Below the pieces are notes generated by a model. It did no database searches and had not been told where the DNA came from. It saw nothing but the letters and a program-made list of their open reading frames with translations. From Gemmatimonadota bacterium (GTDB lineage: Bacteria; Gemmatimonadota; Gemmatimonadetes; Longimicrobiales; Gaopeijiaceae): DNA of 64,000 bases. This document shows positions 1-6,846 of the stretch, one piece after another. The stretch is taken from NCBI GenBank assembly GCA_022827345.1, contig JAJDTB010000066.1, positions 21,189-85,188 on the forward strand. The letters are read 5' to 3'. Numbering within the stretch: the first letter of the stretch is position 1; each line of letters opens with the position of its first letter. Made by a program: the position numbers and the translations under genes.

Positions 1-106
1 TGCGCGATGCAGGAATGCCCGCGATACCCGGTGGTCCGGAGTCCTTCCGCCTAGATTACAGCAGTCCCATCTCTCCCCACCTCCCCTCCAACCACCACCG
101 CACCGC

Positions 107-505
107 ATGGCCACCCCCGCGCCCACCGTCATCGACCAATCCACCGTCCCCTGGGAGACCTGGCCGGACCCCGCCGTCGCCGCCCGCAGCCCCAGCCGCT
201 GGAAGCTCCTCATCACCGGCGAGCGCACCGGCACCGCCGGGCTGGTGACGGGGATCGCGCAACTGGCACCCGGCGAGCACTTCCTGCCTCACCGCCACGA
301 GCCCGAGGAGACCTACTACGTCGTCAGCGGCCGCGGGGAGGTGGACATCAGCGATCAGACGGCGCCGATCGGACCCGGGTGCGCCATCCATATCCCGTCA
401 GGTGCCACGCACGCGCTCCGATGCACCGGCTCCGAGCCGCTGTTCCTCGTGTTCTCGTTTCCCCGCGACCGCTTCGACGAGATCACGTACCACTTCGAGG
501 AGTAG
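107..505 (+). CDS. cupin-domain protein
   Basis: A 132-residue single-domain cupin (beta-barrel) protein. The first cupin motif is complete: G56, then H62, H64, E68 and G75 at the canonical spacing. The second motif follows with PSG at 97-99 and H102, so a metal site of three His and one Glu is expected. Small cupins of this type include isomerases, dioxygenases and sensors, so the substrate cannot be named. The ATG has no clear Shine-Dalgarno sequence. The gene runs towards the vapC-like gene on the opposite strand and ends 27 bases before it. No partner gene on the same strand is visible, because the window begins just upstream. Confidence 0.8.
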   Translation: MATPAPTVIDQSTVPWETWPDPAVAARSPSRWKLLITGERTGTAGLVTGIAQLAPGEHFLPHRHEPEETYYVVSGRGEVDISDQTAPIGPGCAIHIPSGATHALRCTGSEPLFLVFSFPRDRFDEITYHFEE

Positions 506-532
506 TGTCGGCCGCGCTGCCCAGCCAATGTC

Positions 533-922
533 TCACTCCACCCAGACCCCGTCCTCCCCCGCCCCCCGCAGCAACCCCCGGTCGCCCGTCGCCAGCTTCA
601 CGCCCAGCTCCCGCGCGGCCACGACGAACTCCGCCTCCGCCGCCGTCAGCCCGCACCCCACCGCCGTGTCCACCACCCGGTGCGACGGCACGGCGACGAT
701 CCGCGGCCCCAGCACGACGGCGGCGTCGTCGCACATGGCCTTCGCCTGATCGGCCGTGATCGAGCGGTCGCGCACCAAGCCGAGGAGCACGCCGCGCAGC
801 TCGGTGATCAGGCTCGCGGGGGCGGCCCACTCCGGGTCCTGCCGGAAGAGGCGGGCCGCATCGGCGCCGGCGCGTCCGCCGACGACCAGGCGCAGCATCA
901 CGCCCGCATCGACGACGATCAA
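533..922 (-). CDS. VapC-type PIN-domain toxin
   Basis: A 129-residue PIN-domain protein, by family a metal-dependent ribonuclease toxin. Visible acidic residues are D5 in the first strand, E41 in the ITELRG segment and D114 in the ATGDRG motif. The third position, normally Asp in the YDAEY motif, is Glu (E96 in AAEAEF), an uncommon but charge-conserving change. Its start overlaps the stop of the upstream antitoxin gene by four bases (ATGA), so the two are translationally coupled. RNA target and activity cannot be read from sequence. The pairing with a ribbon-helix-helix protein supports a toxin-antitoxin module of VapBC or FitAB type. Confidence 0.85.
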   Translation of the reverse strand: MIVVDAGVMLRLVVGGRAGADAARLFRQDPEWAAPASLITELRGVLLGLVRDRSITADQAKAMCDDAAVVLGPRIVAVPSHRVVDTAVGCGLTAAEAEFVVAARELGVKLATGDRGLLRGAGEDGVWVE

Positions 923-1143
923 AGTCCGCGGCGCCTCAGGTTGTCGAGGTCGATGGGGCCCAGGGTGCGGTAGCGGCGCTGAATGCGGTCCAGCAGGGCG
1001 AGGGGGTCGATCGCCTCGGGGCGGATCGAGGCGCTGAGCCTCGAGACGATCTCGCCGTTGAGGCTGCGGTGGTTTCTCTCGGCTGCCGCCTTGAGTTCGC
1101 GGTGCAGATCGTCCGGGACTCCCCGAATGGCCAGGTCGGGCAT
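919..1143 (-). CDS. RHH antitoxin (FitA/VapB-like)
   Basis: A 74-residue protein. Residues 1-40 read as an Arc/CopG ribbon-helix-helix: a short strand (LAIRGVPD), a helix (DLHRELKAAAERN), a turn with RSLNGEI and a second helix. The C-terminal third is the likely toxin-binding tail. RHH antitoxins bind DNA as dimers, repress their own operon and neutralise the PIN toxin. It is the first gene of the pair and overlaps the toxin gene by four bases. An inverted repeat directly upstream (1165-1200) is the probable operator. Confidence 0.85.
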   Translation of the reverse strand: MPDLAIRGVPDDLHRELKAAAERNHRSLNGEIVSRLSASIRPEAIDPLALLDRIQRRYRTLGPIDLDNLRRRGL

Positions 1144-1164
1144 CCTTCCACCTCCGTCGGCGTG

Positions 1165-1200
1165 CGGTGATAGCGTTTCGATATCATAATAATATCACCG
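1165..1200 (-). promoter_or_regulatory. probable operator/promoter of the RHH-PIN pair
   Basis: A perfect inverted repeat with 8-base arms, CGGTGATA at 1165-1172 and TATCACCG at 1193-1200, separated by a 20-base AT-rich spacer that itself contains GATATC. It starts about 20 bases upstream of the antitoxin ATG in an otherwise GC-rich setting. This is where an autoregulating RHH antitoxin would bind. The AT-rich spacer could carry the -10 element, but no convincing -35 was seen. Confidence 0.6.
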
Positions 1201-1216
1201 CGCCGCGTCTACTCGG

Positions 1217-2926
1217 TCAGGGCAATTCGTGCGCCACCAGGTGCGGAATCCGGCCCGGCTCTCCGGACTCCACCTCCGCCAGAAGCTCCTCCATGTCGAT
1301 CGCGCCCTGCTCGACCGCCAGCTCGAACCACCTCATGGCCTCGGACTCGTCGCGCTTCACACCCCGGCCGAGCATGTGCATCATGCCGATCCCCAACTGG
1401 GAGGGGGCGAACCCGGACTCCGCCGCCAGGCGATACCACTCCGCGGCCTTCTCGTAGTCCTGCCCGATCCCCACTCCCGCAAAGTACAACTTGGCCAGGT
1501 TGTGCTGGGCGTGGGGGAGCCCCACCTCGGCGGCCATGCGGAACCACTCCACCGCTGCCTCCGGGTCCTGCTCGACGCCCTTCCCCTCGAGGTGCAACAA
1601 TCCGAGCCGGTTCTGGGCCGGTGGCCACTCGTCCTCCGCCGCCTGCAGGAGAAACTCGACGGCCCTTTCTTCGTCCCGCGGCACCAGCTCTCCTTCGTCG
1701 TACAGAAGGCTGAGCACGTAGGTCGCGTGGGGGTGGTCCTGGTCGGACGACCGGGTCAGCCACTTCTCGGCCTCGGCCCCGTCCTGCTCCACCAATTCGC
1801 CCTGCATGTGCAGCAGTCCCAGCTCGCATTGCGCCCCCGCGTGGCCCTGCTCGGCGGCCTTTCGGTACCACCGGACGGCCTCTGCGGGATCCTTGTCCAC
1901 GCCCTCGCCACGCTCATAGGTGCGCCCCATGGCGAACTGCGCGTCGGCGTAGTCCTGGTCCGCCGACCTCCGGTTCAGCTGCGCGGCTTTCTCGTGGTCG
2001 CGCGCGAGTCCCGCTTCGCCCTTGTGGTACATGCCGGCGAGGTGGTGCAGCCCGGCGGCGTTGTCCTTTTCGGCCGCGGCCGTGAACCACCCGAGCGCCT
2101 TTTCGGGATCGGGCGCGGGCAGCCCGTCGCCGTGGTAGTGCATCACCCCCAAGTGGTTCATCGCGGTGCCGTGGCCCTGCCTGGCCGCCGCCCGGAACCA
2201 GCGAATGGCTTCCTTCCGGTCCCTCGGCACGCCAATGCCGATGTGATACAGGATCGCGGCGTTGAATTGGGCGTTCGCGTCTCCACGCCATGCCTCCCGC
2301 AGCAGCTTCTCCGCGATCTCCCCCGCCTCCTCCGCGTCGGTGTCGCCGAACTCGGGCACATCGTCCAGCGGATAGGGATAGCTGAGGTCGTCCATGTCGC
2401 CGACCACTGCCGGGTCGAAGTCGGCCGGGTCGCCGAAATCGTCGGGGTCGCTGACCCCGTCGCGCTCTTCACGGAGCGCTCCGAGGAGGAACCCGGCGGT
2501 GGCATGGCCGGAGGCGGCCGCGATTTCGAGATAGCGTTCGGCGTCGGGGTCGTCGTCCATGTCCACTTCCAGGTCCCCGTAGAGCATCCCGAGGTAGAGC
2601 GGCGCGTCCTGATGGCCCGCCTTCGCTGCCGCTCTGTACCACCTGGCCGCCTCTTCGGAATCCTGGACGACAACGTCACCATCGTAGTAGGCGTCGCCGA
2701 GGTACACCTGGGCGTTGGCGTGGCCCTGTTCTGCAGCGGCCCTGAACCAATGCACCGCCCTTTCCGGGTCGTGCCTCGCGCCGCCCTCGCCCGCGAGATA
2801 CATCTCGCCGAGACGGCACTGGGCGTCCGGGTTTCCCTTCTTCGCCAGGAAGAGCATGCGCGCATGGGGGCCGGACCTGTGGCTGCGCTTGCCGCGCTTC
2901 TTCGGTTTTTTTCGCTTTCGGGCCAT
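1217..2926 (-). CDS. Sel1-repeat (TPR-like) protein
   Basis: A 569-residue protein made almost wholly of Sel1-like repeats, about 36 residues each, with the recurring pattern A-x-x-x-L-G-x-x-Y-x-x-G-x-G-V-x-x-D-x-x-x-A-x-x-W-x-x-x-A-A. Roughly a dozen copies can be counted, interrupted by an acidic insert (about residues 160-205) rich in Asp. The first 20 residues are very basic (RKRKKPKKRGKR). There is no signal peptide or membrane segment, so it should be cytosolic. Sel1 repeats form alpha-solenoids that scaffold protein-protein contacts. The gene begins 48 bases after the hipA-like gene on the same strand and could be read through from it, but a functional link is unproven. Confidence 0.85.
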   Translation of the reverse strand: MARKRKKPKKRGKRSHRSGPHARMLFLAKKGNPDAQCRLGEMYLAGEGGARHDPERAVHWFRAAAEQGHANAQVYLGDAYYDGDVVVQDSEEAARWYRAAAKAGHQDAPLYLGMLYGDLEVDMDDDPDAERYLEIAAASGHATAGFLLGALREERDGVSDPDDFGDPADFDPAVVGDMDDLSYPYPLDDVPEFGDTDAEEAGEIAEKLLREAWRGDANAQFNAAILYHIGIGVPRDRKEAIRWFRAAARQGHGTAMNHLGVMHYHGDGLPAPDPEKALGWFTAAAEKDNAAGLHHLAGMYHKGEAGLARDHEKAAQLNRRSADQDYADAQFAMGRTYERGEGVDKDPAEAVRWYRKAAEQGHAGAQCELGLLHMQGELVEQDGAEAEKWLTRSSDQDHPHATYVLSLLYDEGELVPRDEERAVEFLLQAAEDEWPPAQNRLGLLHLEGKGVEQDPEAAVEWFRMAAEVGLPHAQHNLAKLYFAGVGIGQDYEKAAEWYRLAAESGFAPSQLGIGMMHMLGRGVKRDESEAMRWFELAVEQGAIDMEELLAEVESGEPGRIPHLVAHELP

Positions 2927-2974
2927 GGGGGGGCCTGGGATCCGGGAAAGGGGGTTACCTAAGGTAGACGATAA

Positions 2975-4279
2975 TCACAGTCTCTCCGCCACCCGCCGCA
3001 GTCGCCCTCCCACCCAATCCACCATCTCATCCGGCACGTCCGCCGCCCGAGCATGCTGCGGCCACCCGCCAACGGCGTCTTTCACTTCCCCGACGATCTC
3101 CCGTCCTCCCCGGGGAACATCGAACATCTCCCCCACCTCGAGCAGGTCGGGCCGCGTGATCCCCCGAAACTTCCCGTTCACCGACATCTGGTGCTGGCGC
3201 GTCCACGCATCGTTCTCGGCATACGTGACGTCGTACGCGGGAGCGAGACGCCATCTGCCGGCCGGATTCATCAGGAACCCGAAGTTCTTGACGTGATCGT
3301 CGAAGTTGACCGTGGCCACGGCAAAGACCATGCGCCGGAACGCCTCGTTGACCGAGCGCTGCCCGAGGCCGATGGCGCGAACCGTATCGAACCATCCCTC
3401 GTAGCTGAAGACGTACTGGTCGTTGAAATCGATGTGCTGCAGGCCCCCCAGGCTGTGAAAATGCAACCGGCGCGGGCGACCCGTGCCCTCGTCGGGCGAC
3501 CGGTCGAATCGCCGGACCATGAAGTGCGCCAGATCTCCGTCGCGGAGGAGATGTGTCTGCGGCATCTCGATCCCCGCCTCGCGGGCCATGCATGAGCAGG
3601 CGTACTCGATGCGCCCCCAGGGACCCGGGCTGCGGGCGGAGCGCATCCCCTGACCTGCCGCCTCGCCGGTCACCCCATCGAACTTGATCAGCCACGGCTC
3701 CTCGCCGGGTTCGGGGCGCGCGAACCCGGATCGTACCCGGTTGCAGGCGCGGTCCCACAGAATCAGCGCCTTGGGCCGGGCGCCCCCGGCGCTGCCGCCG
3801 ATCTGCATGATCTCCGGCACTGCAACCGACACATCTCCCTCGATCACCCGGCGGGCCTGGTCGACCAGGTGCCTGACCTCCAGCGCCTCGTCGGTGCCCG
3901 GGCCGGGGTCGAGAGGAGGGTGGAACTCCAGCGCCCCCATGGCGCGGTCGCCGATGTACAGGAGCCGCTGGAGAGGTGACAGTGCGGCCTTCGGGCTTCC
4001 TTGCTCTTCGAAGTACCGGCGGATGACCGCGTTTCCGAACTGGTCGGGCAGTGCATCGGCGAACACGCCGGGCAGGCCCAGAAACGCCCGCTTGCGTGCC
4101 AGCTCGGGGAACGAGGCCGGGCCCTGGCGAGCCGTCGGCAGATGGATCGGTGAGATTTCGAGTCCCGAGGCCCGGAACGCGGGGTTGTATTCGAAGGTGA
4201 TTCGCCCATCCGGTCCCTCGCGGAGCATGCCGGCCTCGCGGCCCCAGATGCCGACCCGTACCCTGACGTCACCATTCAC
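2975..4279 (-). CDS. hipA: HipA-family serine/threonine kinase toxin
   Basis: A 434-residue HipA-like kinase, close to the 440 residues of E. coli HipA, which phosphorylates glutamyl-tRNA synthetase. Visible hallmarks are the autophosphorylation loop GGSAGGARPK (S163), the catalytic motif NFDDHVKN (D327/D328, H329, K331, N332) and the metal-binding Asp of APAYD (D350). The N-terminal subdomain (about 1-100) carries the usual LPDQFGNAVI segment. It overlaps the upstream hipB-like gene by 11 bases. All motifs look intact, so an active kinase toxin is expected. Confidence 0.9.
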   Translation of the reverse strand: MNGDVRVRVGIWGREAGMLREGPDGRITFEYNPAFRASGLEISPIHLPTARQGPASFPELARKRAFLGLPGVFADALPDQFGNAVIRRYFEEQGSPKAALSPLQRLLYIGDRAMGALEFHPPLDPGPGTDEALEVRHLVDQARRVIEGDVSVAVPEIMQIGGSAGGARPKALILWDRACNRVRSGFARPEPGEEPWLIKFDGVTGEAAGQGMRSARSPGPWGRIEYACSCMAREAGIEMPQTHLLRDGDLAHFMVRRFDRSPDEGTGRPRRLHFHSLGGLQHIDFNDQYVFSYEGWFDTVRAIGLGQRSVNEAFRRMVFAVATVNFDDHVKNFGFLMNPAGRWRLAPAYDVTYAENDAWTRQHQMSVNGKFRGITRPDLLEVGEMFDVPRGGREIVGEVKDAVGGWPQHARAADVPDEMVDWVGGRLRRVAERL

Positions 4280-4586
4280 GACCCCTCCTCGACGCGCGGC
4301 GCCTTATCCGGCCGCGCAGCCTCTCGACATCGTACGGCGACACTTCGGGCACGGGGACGAACGCCTCGAACGCCTGCAGCCGCCCCAGCGCACGCATGAT
4401 CCGCACCAGGTTCTCGGTACCGACGCTATGCCCGGATTCGAGGCGGTTGATGGTGCGGGGACTCACTCCGGAGTCGGCGGCCAGATCCTCGACCCGCCGG
4501 TTTTGTTGAAGGCGCAGTGCCTTCAGCCGCGCGCCCACTTCGCGAAGCACTTCCGGCGTCCGGCTTGTGGCGACGATGGCTCCCAT
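4269..4586 (-). CDS. hipB: HipB-like HTH antitoxin
   Basis: A 105-residue Xre/Cro-type helix-turn-helix protein. The HTH is near residues 30-50 of the chosen product (VEDLAADSGVSPRTINRLESG). The ATG at 4586 was chosen because a GGAGGAGGG Shine-Dalgarno lies just upstream; an in-frame start 30 bases earlier exists but has no such site. HipB proteins bind and restrain HipA and repress the operon. The gene overlaps hipA by 11 bases, and the inverted repeats at 4641-4701 are the likely operator. Confidence 0.85.
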   Translation of the reverse strand: MGAIVATSRTPEVLREVGARLKALRLQQNRRVEDLAADSGVSPRTINRLESGHSVGTENLVRIMRALGRLQAFEAFVPVPEVSPYDVERLRGRIRRRASRRGREW

Positions 4587-4640
4587 GGCTCGGCCCTCCT
4601 CCGTTGGCCCAACCAAGATAACCGGAATGAAATCTTCTGT

Positions 4641-4701
4641 CTATAACGTCAGATATGGCTTGTTATCACGTTATAGTTATCTATCCTGCCATATATGACG
4701 T
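4641..4701 (-). promoter_or_regulatory. hipBA operator region with nested inverted repeats
   Basis: An AT-rich island upstream of hipB with two interleaved inverted repeats. The first is CTATAACG (4641-4648) with CGTTATAG (4669-4676), perfect 8-base arms and a 20-base spacer. The second is ACGTCAGATATGGC (4646-4659) with GCCATATATGACGT (4688-4701), 14-base arms with one mismatch. HipB-type repressors bind such palindromes cooperatively. The composition contrast with the flanking GC-rich coding sequence is strong. Exact promoter elements were not assigned. Confidence 0.6.
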
Positions 4702-4766
4702 GTTACGATGGATTGCGCCCGACCTCGGCCGCCACCGTCCGGGATTCCTCCGCGCTGCGTCCCCGC

Positions 4767-5360
4767 TCAATCCCCCCGCGGCGCCAGACTGTACGGCTCG
4801 CGCGCGAACACCCGCCGCACCATCGGTTCGAAGAACTCGAGCGGCAGCGTGTCGTAGTCCGGATCGAAGGCGCACTGGTCCCAGCGGTGGCAGAAGTCCA
4901 CGGCGTCCTGATACCAGGGGTGGTCGCGGTACCTGTCGCGCGCGTGGCGGTCGCCCCCGAGGTGGTGGGCGTAGTAGAAGAACTGGAAGAGGCCGTGGTG
5001 CTTGACGATCCAGTACGTGCGCTCGGTGACGTAGGGCCGCAGGAGCAGCGCGGCGAGCTCGCCGTGGCTGTGCGGCGCCAGCAGGTCGTCGACATCGTGG
5101 AGGAGCGCCGCCACCACCATCTCCTCGTCCGCGCCGTCGCGATAGGCGCGGGTCGCGCTCTGCAGCGAGTGCTCGAGCCGGTCGACCTGGTAGCCGGCGA
5201 CCGAGTCCGCCAACTCGCGGAGGTGGGCGAGCACCCGGTCGGCGGTGCCGGCGGCGAACTCGTCCTCGAAGCGGTCGAGCAGCTCGTAGTCCTCGCGGGT
5301 ACCGTCCGCCATGGCGGTGAAGCCCACCGTGGGGCCGCTGTTCCTTGCCTTGTCTTGCAT
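4767..5360 (-). CDS. HD-domain mixed-valent diiron oxygenase (TmpB/PhnZ-like)
   Basis: A 197-residue HD-domain protein. The likely diiron ligands are H64 (EHSLQ), H88-D89 (LLHD), H97 or H99, H121 or H122 and D161. Y57 and D60 sit just before the first ligand, the spacing of the substrate-gating Tyr24/Glu27 of PhnZ. PhnZ and TmpB are HD-domain oxygenases that cleave the C-P bond of 1-hydroxy-2-aminoethylphosphonates. The gene is divergent from a TmpA-like Fe/2OG oxygenase across 122 bases, which matches the known two-step logic of hydroxylation then cleavage. HD phosphohydrolases share the fold, so a hydrolase of unknown substrate remains possible. An alternative ATG lies 16 codons in. Confidence 0.65.
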   Translation of the reverse strand: MQDKARNSGPTVGFTAMADGTREDYELLDRFEDEFAAGTADRVLAHLRELADSVAGYQVDRLEHSLQSATRAYRDGADEEMVVAALLHDVDDLLAPHSHGELAALLLRPYVTERTYWIVKHHGLFQFFYYAHHLGGDRHARDRYRDHPWYQDAVDFCHRWDQCAFDPDYDTLPLEFFEPMVRRVFAREPYSLAPRGD

Positions 5361-5482
5361 GCTGTCACTCTTCCGAAGGCGAGGGGCATTGTCAAGCGCG
5401 CCCGGTCCGGGTCAGACTGCATTTGAAGACGAGCGGTTTTGTCCCGCACAGGACTATCGTACCCTGACGGAGGGGATCGACC
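5361..5482. promoter_or_regulatory. divergent intergenic region between the two oxygenase genes
   Basis: A 122-base gap between the start codons of the HD-domain oxygenase (minus) and the Fe/2OG oxygenase (plus). Both promoters must lie here or within the coding ends. The plus-strand gene has a strong Shine-Dalgarno, GGAGGGG, about 7 bases before its ATG. No confident -35/-10 pair or operator was identified. Confidence 0.4.
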
Positions 5483-6598
5483 ATGCATCACTCGATCGGC
5501 AGCGTCACCCAGAACGCCGACACCCTGTCCGCCGTCTGGAGCGACGGCGAGCGGACCGCCCTTCCCTACCTGTGGCTGCGCGACAACTGCGGCTGCAGCG
5601 AATGCCGCGTCGTGCAGACCACCGAAAAGCGCTTCCACCTGTACCGGGTCGCCAGCGACCTGTGCCCACGCCAAGTGCGCATCGAGCACCCCGGATCCGC
5701 CGACGAGGCCATCGCCATCGTCTGGCCCGACGGTCATCACACCCGGTACCCGTCGACCGAACTCCGCGGCCTCCTCCGGCTGCCCACCGTCGACCTCCGT
5801 TACTGGGACGGCAGCTTCCAGCCCGCGAGGTTCGACTACCGGCAATTCCTCGCAAGCGACGGCGCAGCCGCCGAGCTCATCGCGGAGTTCCTGCGCACCG
5901 GAGTCTGCGTCCTCGTCGACGCCCCCACCGAACCCGACACGTCCGAGCAGCTCGCGGCCCGCCTGGGCCCGATTCGGGAGGTGCTCTTCGAGCGCATCCA
6001 CAACGTCAAGGTCGACCCGAAGGGCTACAACATCGCCCACACGACCCTGGCGGTCGCGCCGCACAACGACTTCACCAGCTACTCGTGGCCGCCGAACGTG
6101 CAGGCGCTCCACATGCTCGTGAACGAATGCGAGGGCGGCTCATCCACCGTCGTGGACGGCTTCGGGCTGCTCAACGAACTGCGCGCCGATCACCCCGACA
6201 TGTTCGAGGTGCTGTGCCGGGTGCCGGTGCCGTTCCGCATCTTCAGCCACGAATACGAGTGCTACGCGGTCAACCCCATGGTCGAACTGGACAGCGCCGG
6301 CGAACTCCGGATGCTGCGCTTCAACACCGCCCAGATGCAGGCCGTTCCGCTCTCGGAGCCCCGGCTCACCGACTTCTACGCCGCCTATCACGAGCTCTCG
6401 CGGCGCGTTAACGATCCCGGCGCCCAGGCCACCTTCCGGCTGGAGGGCGGACAAATCCTGCTGTGCGCCGGACACCGCGTGCTCCACGGCCGCACCGCGA
6501 TGATCTCCAGCGGTCACCGCCACCTCCAGGACGCCTACTTCGAGCACGACAACGTCCGCACCCACCTGAGGCTGCTGCGCCGCGCCGGCCGGGCCTGA
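5483..6598 (+). CDS. Fe(II)/2-oxoglutarate oxygenase, gamma-butyrobetaine hydroxylase/TmpA-like
   Basis: A 371-residue two-domain protein. Residues 1-100 form the small zinc domain typical of gamma-butyrobetaine hydroxylases (WLRDNCGCSEC, with C36, C38 and C41). The C-terminal TauD-like domain carries the iron triad H194-x-D196 (APHNDFTSYSWPP) and H335 (VLHGR), with R337 placed to bind 2-oxoglutarate. Family members hydroxylate trimethylammonium compounds: carnitine precursors, or 2-trimethylaminoethylphosphonate in the case of TmpA. The divergent PhnZ/TmpB-like gene favours the phosphonate reading over carnitine synthesis, but substrate specificity cannot be decided here. Confidence 0.8.
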   Translation: MHHSIGSVTQNADTLSAVWSDGERTALPYLWLRDNCGCSECRVVQTTEKRFHLYRVASDLCPRQVRIEHPGSADEAIAIVWPDGHHTRYPSTELRGLLRLPTVDLRYWDGSFQPARFDYRQFLASDGAAAELIAEFLRTGVCVLVDAPTEPDTSEQLAARLGPIREVLFERIHNVKVDPKGYNIAHTTLAVAPHNDFTSYSWPPNVQALHMLVNECEGGSSTVVDGFGLLNELRADHPDMFEVLCRVPVPFRIFSHEYECYAVNPMVELDSAGELRMLRFNTAQMQAVPLSEPRLTDFYAAYHELSRRVNDPGAQATFRLEGGQILLCAGHRVLHGRTAMISSGHRHLQDAYFEHDNVRTHLRLLRRAGRA

Positions 6599-6846
6599 GG
6601 GTCACCCGCCCGGGGGAATCCGCCGGCCACCCGAACGGGGGAATCTGCGGACGAGGTCCGCCGCCGTTCATTGACGGACTGCAGGCCGGCGTGGCGGCAG
6701 CCCTGGGATTCGGCGGGATCCCGTGACCCCCACCGAACCCGGTTCCGCGGGGTGCATTACTCCCGCCCGTTGAGTATCGTAACAGTGCCACGCTGTCACG
6801 TCCTGAAAACGACGAACCCCGTTCCGACCGAGGCTGAACCGGCACA
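6599..6846. other. intergenic region with a short direct repeat
   Basis: A 248-base gap between the Fe/2OG oxygenase and the first RND permease. It contains two copies of CGGGGGAATCYGC at 6611-6623 and 6636-6648, a 25-base period. No convincing gene, terminator hairpin with a T-run or Shine-Dalgarno for the downstream ATG was seen. Confidence 0.35.

Noticed and set aside
1..106. Possible end of an upstream gene at the left edge
   Set aside because: Short open frames here show no family resemblance and no stop codon in a convincing coding context.
1229..2962. 577-codon frame opposite the Sel1-repeat gene
   Set aside because: It is the periodic antisense of the repeats with no family resemblance of its own.
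3053..3595. Plus-strand frame opposite hipA
   Set aside because: No recognisable domain and no ribosome-binding site; hipA is intact on the other strand.
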